Below the pieces are notes generated by a model. That model searched no databases. It had not been told where the DNA came from and worked only from the letters and a program-made list of their open reading frames with translations. Source: JBOHNM01 sp050730675 (GTDB taxonomy: Bacteria > Planctomycetota > Phycisphaerae > Phycisphaerales > UBA1924). Taken from it: DNA of 18,454 bases. The first letter of the stretch is position 1. Each line of letters opens with the position of its first letter. Positions 7,901 to 14,825 of this stretch are shown here, one piece after another. The stretch spans positions 1 to 18,454 of the forward strand of contig JBOHNM010000079.1 of assembly GCA_050730675.1 (NCBI GenBank), given 5' to 3'. The position numbers were made by a program, and so were the translations under genes.

Positions 7901-9008
7901 GGCGATCCCAGGGATCAAGTTTGCGCTGGGTGAAAACGTGAAGTGGTCCAACTCCGACAGCGTCCGCTCCTGGCGCTACCCGCAGACGCGCATGGGCGTC
8001 GAGACGATCATCCGCGACCGCTTCCTGGCGGCGAAGGAGTACAGCGCGGCGATGAAGGCGCAAGCCGACAAGCGCACGCTCGTCGCCGAGGCCGGGCCGC
8101 GCCGCGACCTGGAGTTGGAAGCACTCGCCGAGATCCTCGACGGCAAGCGCATCATCCACTGCCACAGCTACCGACAGGACGAGATCCTCATGCTCGCCCG
8201 CATCGCCCAGGACTTTGGCTTCAAGCTCGGCACCTACCAGCACATTCTTGAGGGGTACAAGGTCGCCGATCTCGTGCGCGACAGCTCCGGCGGCGGCTCC
8301 TGCTTCGCCGACTGGTGGGCGTACAAGGTCGAGGTGCAGGACGCGATCCCGCAGGGCGGGCCGATCATGGCCGAGCAGGGCGTCGTCGTCTCGTTCAACT
8401 CCGACTCCGACGAGATGGCCCGGCGCATGAACGTCGAAGCCGCCAAGGGGCACAAGTACTCGCGCCTCCCCGACGGCACATACACCATCAGCGAGGAGGA
8501 TGCCCTCAAGTTCGTGACGCTCAACCCGGCCCAGCAGCTCCGCATCGACTCCAAGGTCGGCTCACTGGAGAAGGGCAAGGACGCCGACGTGGCCGTCTGG
8601 TCCGGCTCTCCGCTGTCGAGCCTGAGCCGGGCGGAGCAGACGTGGATCGACGGGCGCTGCTACTGGTCGCTGGAGACCGACAAGCAGCTGCGCGAGCAGA
8701 ACCTGGCCAACCGCGTCCGCATCACCCAGCGGCTCCTTGCCGATGGCAAGCGCTCCGATGCCGGCGGCGGCAGCAGCGGGGGGGATGGTCCACGGCGCCC
8801 CGGCGGGCGGCCTGGCGCTGATGCAGCCCCGGGGACACCGGCGGCACCTGCAGACCCGAAGCCCGCAGATCCCGCAAAGCCACCGCAGGGATTGCTTGCA
8901 CGGATGCTCGACGATGCCGACGCCGCGCGGCGGAACCTGTACCTCGACTTCCTCCGCCGCGGGCTGGACCCGGCGATGCAGCGGTCGGGGGTGTGTGGGT
9001 GTGAGTGA
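4983..9008 (+). CDS. Secreted multidomain amidohydrolase: inactive-looking module, beta modules, intact module
   Basis: A 1341-residue exported protein. The signal peptide is at 1-29 (MLALLFRAAAVLAAASALT ... SAPAAA). Residues 48-530 resemble an amidohydrolase (VRDGRIVSVGADV ... GTIAGGKRASFIVADGPLF), but the metal-binding H-x-H is replaced by AGFVEPYLEVD. About 485-820 hold three lipocalin-like beta repeats beginning GIWEITL, GSLTITIT and GRWQFTL. From about 840, a COG1228 (imidazolonepropionase-related) amidohydrolase keeps its ligands: DCHSHTG (H896, H898), IIHCHS (H1059 or H1061), YQHILEG (H1087) and NSDSDE (D1141 or D1143). It probably cleaves a cyclic amide, peptide or similar C-N bond in the periplasm; the substrate is unknown. 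The tail (1262-1305) is Gly/Pro/Ala-rich. The start follows from the signal peptide. It is followed at 107 bp by a related gene. Confidence 0.85.
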   Translation: MLALLFRAAAVLAAASALTLGFTPSAPAAAIGPDPLTPPANRVGREETTLHALVGATVHTEPGKQIDKATIVVRDGRIVSVGADVQPPPGARVWDCMGLHIYAGFVEPYLEVDAPQPDPTQPGVHWNAKVTPQRRALDGKGVDEATAKQFRGMGFVAAAISPKGGIFRGQAAAVSLAKPAEEVSTPRPPVYAERVYHSVAFELGRGGGDEQRWGGYPGSEMGAIALIRQTLSDAEWEAKSGSNGQRAMGNEIANCLITLNEHGPAAHPDASEMPMRVQGQTWARLPLMFSVDDELEVLRAVKIAREFDRHAIVLGSGLEFRRLGAIHAALSLVPARQGESAQGAPIPLIIPLNFPDKPKVASVADAEAVELRELMTWEQAPTNPRRLAAAGVQFALTTSKLRDRNKFNENLRTAMRHGLTEDEALAALTTTPAGILGLNDQLGTIAGGKRASFIVADGPLFARKTKLRDIWVDGIRHELNVAPSKIEGIWEITLTGAPPSPAAKRWIVVDADNGITVYKDGKSVKAGNVSLVEGRLSFTFDHQPLDGQAGIYRVAATVDLNAVPPTITGIVRRPTGEASPFFATHRPPLAAIGKWLATEADAQLRDPANGSLTITITENSVTLNFVRKDKSKIEIKAEDVKFAPDGTLTFTHPLEPIGGTGKSSDTVTATGDTLTGESTLPDGSKHTYKAKKVVPKDERPAQKGMAGRWQFTLTDDKPERSKPLVVTISESGEVRANGEPLPEGAKLELTDTTAHYTAGDEIDLMGTRRGDLLFISGKSKDGPMTAKAVRTGYPDDTDEPDVELIAIGETPEKLGLPFGAYMRNESLKPQDVLLGNATVWTSGPLGTIEKGGVLLGSDGKIVWVGPMSEISKIPGPRPPEIDCTGKHITAGLIDCHSHTGISKGVNEGGQAVTAEVRIADVTNPDSISWYRQLAGGITTVNNLHGSANPIGGQNQVNKNRWGAAAPDDLHFEGAIPGIKFALGENVKWSNSDSVRSWRYPQTRMGVETIIRDRFLAAKEYSAAMKAQADKRTLVAEAGPRRDLELEALAEILDGKRIIHCHSYRQDEILMLARIAQDFGFKLGTYQHILEGYKVADLVRDSSGGGSCFADWWAYKVEVQDAIPQGGPIMAEQGVVVSFNSDSDEMARRMNVEAAKGHKYSRLPDGTYTISEEDALKFVTLNPAQQLRIDSKVGSLEKGKDADVAVWSGSPLSSLSRAEQTWIDGRCYWSLETDKQLREQNLANRVRITQRLLADGKRSDAGGGSSGGDGPRRPGGRPGADAAPGTPAAPADPKPADPAKPPQGLLARMLDDADAARRNLYLDFLRRGLDPAMQRSGVCGCE
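5707..5748. repeat. Tandem 14-mer with inverted half-site inside a coding region
   Basis: GCAATGGGCAACGA (5707-5720) is followed at once by GCAATGGGCAATGA (5721-5734), 13 of 14 bases identical. GGCAAT (5727-5732) then pairs across GAG with ATTGCC (5736-5741), and AATTGCC follows. The block encodes a segment reading SNGQRAMGNEIANCL, which looks out of place in the amidohydrolase fold. Similar GGCAAT-type short repeats are scattered in many bacterial genomes, but I cannot check copy number here. Confidence 0.6.
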
Positions 9009-9014
9009 GAGAGG

Positions 9015-9180
9015 CTTACCGCGGATTTTCGCGGATGCACGCGGACTAAGACACAAAGACCTGAAAGACCGTTCAAGACGAAAACAACCCAACTTTCCCA
9101 TATCGGAATCAATCATGCTCTTCTCCTCTCAGTCCCTCTGCTCTGCTGATCCGCGTCCATCCGCGAAGATCCGCGGCAAG
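9015..9180. repeat. Dispersed inverted-repeat element spanning a gene start
   Basis: The left arm 9015-9045 and the right arm 9150-9180 are inverted copies, 28 of 31 bases identical. Each is built on CCGCGGAT.TTCGCGGATG.ACGCGGA. Between them lie purine-rich sequence (ACACAAAGACCTGAAAGACC), a spacer and the ATG of the next gene. Just after the right arm, 9190-9223 is TCTCCGCG-CTCTCTGCG-type sequence, resembling another common dispersed repeat. The element therefore covers the intergenic gap and the first third of the following gene's leader sequence. Confidence 0.75.
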
Positions 9181-10518
9181 GCCCTCCCTGCCTTTCTCCG
9201 CGCTCTCTGCGCCTCCGCGGTGATCGCCTCCCCCGCCTTCGCCCAGGACCTCGCCAAGCGCCCGCCCGCCCAGGAAATGCCCATCGCCATCGTCCACGCG
9301 ACGATCCACCCGATCGCCGGCGACGAGATCAAGGACGGTTACATCCAGTTCGACAAGGGGAAGATCGTCGAGATCGGCTCGATGGAGGGGGGGCGGATGT
9401 TCGCCGCGACCATCCGGCAGATCGACGCCAAGGGCAAGCACGTCTACCCCGGCCTCATCTCGCCGATCACACAACTGGGCTTGGAGGAGATCGCCTCCGT
9501 CCGCGCCAGCAACGATTTCAACGAGGCCGGCAACATCACCCCCGAGGTGACGCCCGCCGTCAGCGTCAACCCCGACTCCACGCTCCTGCCCGTCACGCGC
9601 ACCAACGGCGTGCTCATCGCCGGCATCTTCCCCAAGGGCGGCGTGCTCCCGGGGCGCGTCAGCGTCATCCAGCTCGACGGCTGGACTAGCGAGGACATGA
9701 CCATCAAGCGCGATTGCGGCCAGCTCATTGCGTGGCCGTTGACACGGACCGTCCGCGCGCCGTGGATGGACCGCAGCGACGAGGACCAACAGCGCGACAT
9801 CCGCCAGAGCCTCGATCGCATCCGCGACGCGTTCCGCTCGGCCAAGGCGTACATCGACCTCAAGGCCGCCGAGCCGACGACACCCACGGACCTGCGCTGG
9901 GAGGCGATGCGCGACGTCTTGGCCGGCAAGCTCCCCGTCTTCATCGAGGCCCAGGACTTCGACCAGATCACGGCCTCGCTGATGTTTGCCCAGGAGTTCA
10001 AGCTCCGCCCCGTCATCGTGGGCGGGCGCGATGCGCCACTCTGCGCCGAGCTGCTCAAGAAACTCGACGCCCCCGTGATCGTCACCGGCACCTACCGCGT
10101 GACGCCGCGGCGGGACGACTCGGGGTACGACGAGCAGTTCTCGCTCCCCGCCCGGCTCAAGGCCGCGGGCATCCGCTTCGCCATCGCCTCGGGCGAGGAG
10201 ACGCCTCATGAGCGCAACCTGCCGTACTCCGCGGCCCTCGCCGCCGCCCACGGCCTGACCCCGGCCGAGGCCCTCCGAGCGATCACGCTCGACGCCGCGA
10301 CGATCCTCGGGATCGACAGCCGCGTCGGCTCGCTGGAAAAAGGCAAGGACGCGACGATCATCATCACCGACGGTGACCCGCTGGAGGTGAGCACGGTCGT
10401 GAGCCAGGCATTCATCCAGGGACGTGCGATCGATCTGGGCAACAAGCAGTCGGCGCTGGCGGAGAAGTACCGGGAGAAGTACAGGCAGCAGCCGAAGAAC
10501 GAGCCCCGAACGAAGTGA
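9115..10518 (+). CDS. Secreted amidohydrolase-like protein lacking the metal ligands
   Basis: A 467-residue protein of the COG1228 amidohydrolase type and a relative of the module(s) in the preceding gene. It keeps the family frame: IVHATIHPIAG (about 54-64), FDKGKIVEIGSM, KHVYPGLISPI, GVLPGR, the ALRAITLDAATILGID helix and GSLEKGKDATIIITDGDPL near the end. The expected H-x-H after PGLI is replaced by SPITQLG, the usual mid-domain His by PVFIEAQD, and the final Asp by ASGEETP, so metal catalysis looks lost. It may be a partner or regulatory subunit of the larger protein, or bind without hydrolysis. The signal peptide runs to AFA43-Q44. ATG 9115 is the only sensible start, yet residues 10-38 are encoded by a dispersed repeat. 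The last residues EPRTK lie inside the REP-like repeat of the next unit. Confidence 0.85.
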   Translation: MLFSSQSLCSADPRPSAKIRGKALPAFLRALCASAVIASPAFAQDLAKRPPAQEMPIAIVHATIHPIAGDEIKDGYIQFDKGKIVEIGSMEGGRMFAATIRQIDAKGKHVYPGLISPITQLGLEEIASVRASNDFNEAGNITPEVTPAVSVNPDSTLLPVTRTNGVLIAGIFPKGGVLPGRVSVIQLDGWTSEDMTIKRDCGQLIAWPLTRTVRAPWMDRSDEDQQRDIRQSLDRIRDAFRSAKAYIDLKAAEPTTPTDLRWEAMRDVLAGKLPVFIEAQDFDQITASLMFAQEFKLRPVIVGGRDAPLCAELLKKLDAPVIVTGTYRVTPRRDDSGYDEQFSLPARLKAAGIRFAIASGEETPHERNLPYSAALAAAHGLTPAEALRAITLDAATILGIDSRVGSLEKGKDATIIITDGDPLEVSTVVSQAFIQGRAIDLGNKQSALAEKYREKYRQQPKNEPRTK

Positions 10519-10553
10519 GCGGGTAGGGCGTCCATGCCTGCCGGCAGCATCAT
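10499..10553 (+). repeat. REP-like repeat, left copy flanking the RAYT gene
   Basis: Bases 10499-10524 (beginning ACGAGCCCCG and ending GTGAGCGGGT) recur without mismatch, inverted, at 11271-11296. Past this core both copies have a short spacer, GCGTCC (10528-10533 here), a small palindrome (ATGCCTGCCGGCAGCAT, 10534-10550) and ATC. A GTAG at 10523-10526 recalls the tetranucleotide that precedes REP hairpins. The copy covers the last codons and stop of the upstream amidohydrolase gene and reaches the stop of the transposase gene. Confidence 0.8.
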
Positions 10554-11206
10554 TCCCGTCGCGATAGTTCGCTGCAGGTCAATCGCGCCGCCCGTTCCTG
10601 CGAACTCTCGCCCACCACCACCGTCCTTCCGTCCTCCGGCAACCCTTGCGATCGCAGCCATCGCTTGAGTTCCTCGATCTGTGCTCGCACGCGCTGCTTG
10701 TGCTCTTCCAGCACGGCCCTGTTGGTTCCTGACTGCCACTCGTTGACGTATACAATGGCCCGATACAACCCAGAGGAGTGATTGATCCACCGCGTGCTGC
10801 CATGGCGCGTCCACAGGCGTGCATCCTGTGAGGCCAGCCCTTCGCGTCGCAACGCCACTGTGCCACGGGCCTTGAACTGAGCCAACGCCCGCTCGGGTCT
10901 GATCGCGCCGCGGCAATTGACCACGACGTGCACGTGAGTCGGTCGCACGCTCCGCGCCAGCAGCAACCACCGTCTTTCCGCGCACAACTGAACAATTGCC
11001 TCATCGACCAGAGGGCAGCCAATCCGGTCGAGCAATATCGCATCGTCTTTCATGCTTGCGCGCTCGCGCGCCTGGCGCGCTGTGTCCCGCGCCAAGACCG
11101 GTGTTCCTCGAATATTGTGGTCACCGTCTACTGATCCGCGCTCATCGCCATGCAATCTCTGGCCGTAGCACGTCCATGTCAAGAAATATGCCAGCGGCAG
11201 GCTCAT
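10550..11206 (-). CDS. REP-associated tyrosine transposase (RAYT, Y1/HUH family)
   Basis: A 218-residue single-strand DNA transposase of the IS200/IS605-related Y1 family. The N-terminus LAYFLTWTCYGQRLHGDERG is typical of the RAYT branch. The HUH metal-binding motif is RPTHVHVVV (H91, H93). The nucleophilic Tyr is probably Y153 in AIVYVNEWQ, after LWTRHGSTRWI. All key residues are present and the frame is intact, so it may be active or domesticated. RAYTs act on the REP palindromes around them and are usually single-copy and vertically kept rather than autonomous insertion sequences. The start is ATG 11206; no SD sequence is visible before it. It sits between two inverted copies of a REP-like repeat, with 31 and 70 bases to its neighbours, and points the same way as the propeller-HMA gene. 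Confidence 0.88.
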   Translation of the reverse strand: MSLPLAYFLTWTCYGQRLHGDERGSVDGDHNIRGTPVLARDTARQARERASMKDDAILLDRIGCPLVDEAIVQLCAERRWLLLARSVRPTHVHVVVNCRGAIRPERALAQFKARGTVALRREGLASQDARLWTRHGSTRWINHSSGLYRAIVYVNEWQSGTNRAVLEEHKQRVRAQIEELKRWLRSQGLPEDGRTVVVGESSQERAARLTCSELSRRE

Positions 11207-11241
11207 GACGTGAGCATACCGCGGGGCGACTTTCTTGCCGC

Positions 11242-11296
11242 GATCGGCTCCGCAGCCAAGGGACGCTCAAACCCGCTCACTTCGTTCGGGGCTCGT
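11242..11296 (-). repeat. REP-like repeat, right copy flanking the RAYT gene
   Basis: This is the inverted partner of the left copy. Its 26-base core at 11271-11296 is identical, followed on the minus strand by a 4-base spacer, GCGTCC (11266-11261), a hairpin GGCT-GCGG-AGCC (11257-11246) and GATC. The hairpin differs in sequence from that of the left copy but occupies the same place. The core holds the last codons and stop of the propeller-HMA gene. Confidence 0.8.
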
Positions 11297-12767
11297 ATTC
11301 CCGTGCCTCATACTCCAACCCCTTCACCACCGCGCACATCTCCACCGCCTTCGTCTTCGCCCCCGGCTTCAGCACCACGACCACGCGCCCGTCGGTGTGC
11401 GAGGCCTTCACGTCCTTCACCCCGTCGAGCTTCTTGAGCGCCGCCGCCACCTTTCCCTCGCACAGCTCGCACATCATCCCCTTCACCTGCAGCACCACCG
11501 TCTGCCCGGCGGGCATCCCCCATTGCATCTTCAGCAGCCGGTACGGCTCCCGCGGCATCCCATCGTCACCACTCTCGCCGCTGCGAAACCATTTGGTCCG
11601 GTGGATCTGCGATGTCGTCACGTACATGCTTCCGTCCGGTCCCCACGCGAATGAGTCCGGCCACGCCAGCAGCGGCGAGCCCGCCAGCCGCACCAAGTGC
11701 CCGTCCGGCGTGCGGCAGACCACCGCGTCGTACTCCAACGCCGCGAAGTACAGGTTCCCGCGCTCGTCGATCTCCATCCCGTCGGTCACCACCGTCTGCC
11801 CGAGGTTCTCAACCTTCGCGACCATTTGCTCCGTCGTGAGCGCCGCATCGCGTAGCGCCGCCGCCGGCGCTCGCCACAGCGTCCGCCCCGTCAGCGCCTG
11901 CCAGTACAGCCACTGCCCATCGCGCGACAGCGCAATGCCGTCGCTGTTCACGCGCAGCGGCTCCCCTGTCGCGGCCATCTTCAGTTCGCGCCCTTCCACC
12001 TCCGGCACGACATCCGCATCCGCACGCACGCACGGCGCGCCGTCCAGAACCCGCCGCGATGCGCCGGTGCCCAGGTCCACCACCACGATCGCCCCTCGAC
12101 CCGAGTCGGTGATATACGCAACATCCCGCGCCGCATCGACGCGCACATCGTTCAGGTAGCTCCCCTTCGGCGCGGCCTCTCCCATCGCGTAGACCCGCAC
12201 CACCTCGTTGGTCCCCAGGTCCACGCACACGAGCTTGGGAGCACCGGGCACGATCTCGCCGAGCTTCGGCGCACCGGGATCGAGAATCCACAGCCGCTCC
12301 TTCGCGTCCACATGGACGCTCTGCACGCACACAAAGTGCGCCCCCGCCGCCGCGCCGGTCTCCGGCTTCCACACATTCCAATCTGCACTCGGGAATGCCA
12401 CGCGCGTCCCGTCGCTCTTGATCTCCTCCACCGCGTTCACGTACGCCGACTCCCACCGTGGGTAGCTCACGAACATGCGCCCGGCTTTGCTCACCGCCAC
12501 GCCCGTCCACTGCCGCCCGCTCGAGGTCGCCACTTCCTCCAGCCGCGGCTCGGCCGTCGCCGCCGTCAGCCTCGCGCGCCGCTCTTTCTTGAGTCCGCGC
12601 TCTGCCTCGCGCGATGGTAAACCACCGGGCGCCGGCACAGGCTTGTTCGCCGGCGCGACCGGCTTCTGCTCCGTTGGCGGGGGGGGCGGCTCAATGCCGA
12701 TCGCGCACGTTGTCACCGTCAAAGCCACGGCGACCCGCACGCAAACGCACAATGTTCGTTGCAGCAT
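11277..12767 (-). CDS. Exported Yellow/MRJP-like beta-propeller fused to a C-terminal HMA metal-binding domain
   Basis: A 496-residue protein. The N-terminus (MLQRTLCVCVRVAVALTVTT) is a signal peptide, followed by a Pro-rich stretch. Residues of about 60-415 form a six-bladed-type propeller of the major royal jelly/Yellow family. Markers are VHVDAKERLWILDPGAP, YLNDVRVDAARDVAYITDSG, NSDGIALSRDGQWLYWQALTG and DSFAWGPDGSMYVTTSQ. From about 424 the chain continues as a heavy-metal-associated domain with the M-x-C-x-x-C ligand loop MMCELC (C433, C436), then KVAAALKKLDGVKDVKASH. This suggests periplasmic binding of a soft metal such as copper next to a propeller of unknown catalytic or binding role. 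ATG 12767 is preferred; a TTG two codons earlier is possible. The last residues, EPRTK, are repeat-derived. It lies 39 bases after the dockerin-tailed gene. Confidence 0.85.
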   Translation of the reverse strand: MLQRTLCVCVRVAVALTVTTCAIGIEPPPPPTEQKPVAPANKPVPAPGGLPSREAERGLKKERRARLTAATAEPRLEEVATSSGRQWTGVAVSKAGRMFVSYPRWESAYVNAVEEIKSDGTRVAFPSADWNVWKPETGAAAGAHFVCVQSVHVDAKERLWILDPGAPKLGEIVPGAPKLVCVDLGTNEVVRVYAMGEAAPKGSYLNDVRVDAARDVAYITDSGRGAIVVVDLGTGASRRVLDGAPCVRADADVVPEVEGRELKMAATGEPLRVNSDGIALSRDGQWLYWQALTGRTLWRAPAAALRDAALTTEQMVAKVENLGQTVVTDGMEIDERGNLYFAALEYDAVVCRTPDGHLVRLAGSPLLAWPDSFAWGPDGSMYVTTSQIHRTKWFRSGESGDDGMPREPYRLLKMQWGMPAGQTVVLQVKGMMCELCEGKVAAALKKLDGVKDVKASHTDGRVVVVLKPGAKTKAVEMCAVVKGLEYEAREYEPRTK

Positions 12768-12806
12768 GGGCAATCGTACTGCCGCTCTCGCCCACGGTTC
12801 TGCAAT

Positions 12807-13472
12807 TCACTCACACGGCGCGAAGAACAGCCCCAGGAACGACACCAGATCATCCACCGTCAGTTGCCCGTCAGGGCTCTCGGAACCACCCAGGCCCGCC
12901 AAGTCAGCGATCTCGGTCTCCCCGCCAAAGAACGCCGCGAGGTACCGCACGACGTCATCTACGGTGTTCTGCCCGTCAGCACCGTCCGCTCCGCCCGGCC
13001 CGGCCACATCGGCGGCGTTGCACGCGATCGGGATCTCCGACACGATCGTCCCGCTCCACCACGAATACTGCCCGCCAGTCGTCTGCACGAACGAGTCGAA
13101 GTTCTCTTGCTCATTCAGCCACAACGGCGAGGCGTCCAGGATTTCGATCGTCATGTCCGGGAAGCCGTTCACCGCCGTCACGTGCCAGTTCCACAGCGGT
13201 CGCCCCGGCCCCATCACGTTGCGGTTCACCCCGTCGCTCCCCCACGCGATAAAGCAGTGCACCTGGGGAAACGTCGCGGATGTGGCGTTCTCCGCCAGGA
13301 TCTGCCGCGCCCGCGCAATCTTCGCCGGGTCGCTGATCGTCACCACGAACGACTCGGGCTGCACCGGCAACGCCGTCGGCGGCGGGCCAACCACAAACCT
13401 CGCATCGCCCAGCGCCCCGGCCGCCAATGTCAGCGCCGCTACACCGCTCAGAACGACCATGCATGTGTTCAT
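12807..13472 (-). CDS. Secreted protein with C-terminal dockerin-like (GC-type) tail
   Basis: A 221-residue protein. The signal peptide is MNTCMVVLSGVAALTLAAGALG. Residues 25-150 are a compact domain that I do not recognise, notable for conserved-looking Trp residues (PLWNWHVTAVNGFPDM, YSWWSG). Residues 151-221 hold two EF-hand-like repeats: D163-x-x-D-GQNTVDDVVRYLAAFFGG and D201-GQLTVDDLVSFLGLFFAPC. Each has Asp/Gly calcium-type loops and a following helix, and the region begins with CNAAD and ends APCE. This matches the dockerin-like tail found on many secreted Phycisphaerae proteins. It may anchor the protein to a cell-surface or extracellular partner. ATG 13472 gives the clean signal peptide; a GTG 24 bases upstream is the alternative. 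It is probably cotranscribed with the propeller-HMA gene. Confidence 0.8.
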   Translation of the reverse strand: MNTCMVVLSGVAALTLAAGALGDARFVVGPPPTALPVQPESFVVTISDPAKIARARQILAENATSATFPQVHCFIAWGSDGVNRNVMGPGRPLWNWHVTAVNGFPDMTIEILDASPLWLNEQENFDSFVQTTGGQYSWWSGTIVSEIPIACNAADVAGPGGADGADGQNTVDDVVRYLAAFFGGETEIADLAGLGGSESPDGQLTVDDLVSFLGLFFAPCE

Positions 13473-13614
13473 GCTCCATCGTACGGACAGCCCCACCCGA
13501 CGGATTCACGCGCCAGACCGCGACGCAAGGAGTTTGTGTAACAAGCCGCACGTCGCCGCGCAAGTTCTGCAATTCCCCTGTCTTAAGTTTTTTGCTGTGC
13601 CGACCGCAGGCGAT

Positions 13615-14745
13615 CTACTTCCCAACACCTGCTTCTTCCAACGCCCTCTCGGCCACCACAAAAGCCGCCCGCGGCCTCCCCAGCCCCTTCGCATTGGCCC
13701 GGATCTTCACCAGCCGCGCCGGGTCCGCCAGCAACCTCGACACCTTCTCCGTCGCCTGCGCCGCGCTGTTGATCTTGATCGCCGCCCCCGCCTCCAGCAG
13801 CATGTCGCTGTTGCGGCTCTCTTGACCCGGGATTGGGTTCATGATCGCCATCGCCGCGCCCGTCGCCAGCACCTCGCTGGTCGTCAGCCCGCCCGGCTTG
13901 CTCACCACCAGGTCGCTGGCACGCAGCAGCTCGTCGATCTCCGTCGTGAAGCCCATCAGCTTGAGCGTGTGCCGCGCCGGCGCCTTCACCTTCGCCATCT
14001 GCGCTTTCAATTTCTCGTTCTTCCCGCACAGCACCACCAGCTGCAGCGGCGTCTTGGCCGCCAGCACCGCCCGCACCACCTGCTCCACCGGCCCAACTCC
14101 GCACCCGCCCGACAGCACCAGCACGCACGGCCGGTCCTGCAGTAGCCCGTGCTTTTCGCGGCAACCCTCCACGGTCTTCCGCTCGCTGAAGACCGGATGG
14201 ATCGGGATCCCCGTGATCTCGATCTTCACCGGCGGCACGCCCCAGTGCTCCAGCGCCAGCTGCGCATCGATGCTCGCGACAAAGTACCGGTCTGTAGGCT
14301 CAGTCGCCCACAGCGCGTGCGCGTCAAAGTCCGTGACCACGCTCACCACCGGCGTCTTGAACTTCCCGCGCCGACGGAGCTGTGACAACAAGTCCGCCCC
14401 CAGGAAGTGCGTGCAGATCACCAGATCCCACGGCTCCTCGATCACCTCGTAGAACTTGTGGAAGTTCGCCTTCTGCACCAGCCGCGCCAGCCCCTTGGCC
14501 GGCTTCTCGGGTCGCGCCCGGTCCGACAGGTCGTAGAGCATCCCCGCCAGATGCGGTGCCACGCGGATCACATCGAAGTACCCCTCGCGGTAGACGCGTC
14601 GGAAGACCGCGTTGGTCATCTCCATCATGTCCACGTGGCGCGTCTCGACCCCCGGCGCAATCGCCCCCACCGCCAGCTCCACCGCCTGCGCCGCCCGCGT
14701 GTGCCCCGCCCCGACCGACGCCGACAAGATCAACACCCTCGCCAT
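13615..14745 (-). CDS. MGDG synthase/UgtP-like glycolipid glycosyltransferase (GT28)
   Basis: A 376-residue, peripheral-membrane GT-B enzyme that probably transfers a sugar from a UDP-sugar to diacylglycerol to make a membrane glycolipid. The N-terminal domain (about 1-165) begins VLILSASVGAGHTRAAQAV, the acceptor-side signature of the family, with THFLGADLLSQL and VVTDFDAHALW further on. The C-terminal GT28 donor domain carries VLSGGCGVGPVEQVV, LMGFTTEIDELLRASDLVVSK and PGGLTTSEVLATG, followed by NPIPGQESRNSDML, the usual UDP-sugar loop. The start is ATG 14745, with GGAG 5 bases ahead. It is divergent from the lipoprotein gene across 80 bases. The sugar (glucose or galactose) and the number of sugars added cannot be read from the sequence; a MurG role is unlikely given the VGAGHTRAA start. 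Confidence 0.88.
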   Translation of the reverse strand: MARVLILSASVGAGHTRAAQAVELAVGAIAPGVETRHVDMMEMTNAVFRRVYREGYFDVIRVAPHLAGMLYDLSDRARPEKPAKGLARLVQKANFHKFYEVIEEPWDLVICTHFLGADLLSQLRRRGKFKTPVVSVVTDFDAHALWATEPTDRYFVASIDAQLALEHWGVPPVKIEITGIPIHPVFSERKTVEGCREKHGLLQDRPCVLVLSGGCGVGPVEQVVRAVLAAKTPLQLVVLCGKNEKLKAQMAKVKAPARHTLKLMGFTTEIDELLRASDLVVSKPGGLTTSEVLATGAAMAIMNPIPGQESRNSDMLLEAGAAIKINSAAQATEKVSRLLADPARLVKIRANAKGLGRPRAAFVVAERALEEAGVGK

Positions 14746-14825
14746 GTCCGCTCCGTTGTTGGTGCCAGCGATGCCGCGAACCATAGTGTCCCGCGCCGCT
14801 CGCACTTCCCCCTTACGCTTGCTCC

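Noticed and set aside
5970..8453. 827-codon minus-strand open frame inside the large amidohydrolase gene
   Set aside because: Antisense shadow with no recognisable domain, while the plus strand shows clear amidohydrolase motifs throughout.
10499..11296. Autonomous IS200/IS605 insertion sequence
   Set aside because: The transposase belongs to the RAYT branch and is bounded by inverted, not IS200-type, ends; no TnpB or target-site signature is visible.
13500..13545. Minus-strand TTGCGC-17-TACACA promoter before the dockerin-tailed gene
   Set aside because: Only three of six bases match in each box; not distinguishable from chance.
12475..14145. 556-codon plus-strand open frame across three minus-strand genes
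   Set aside because: It crosses three independent well-supported genes and their gaps and has Arg/Pro/Ser shadow composition.
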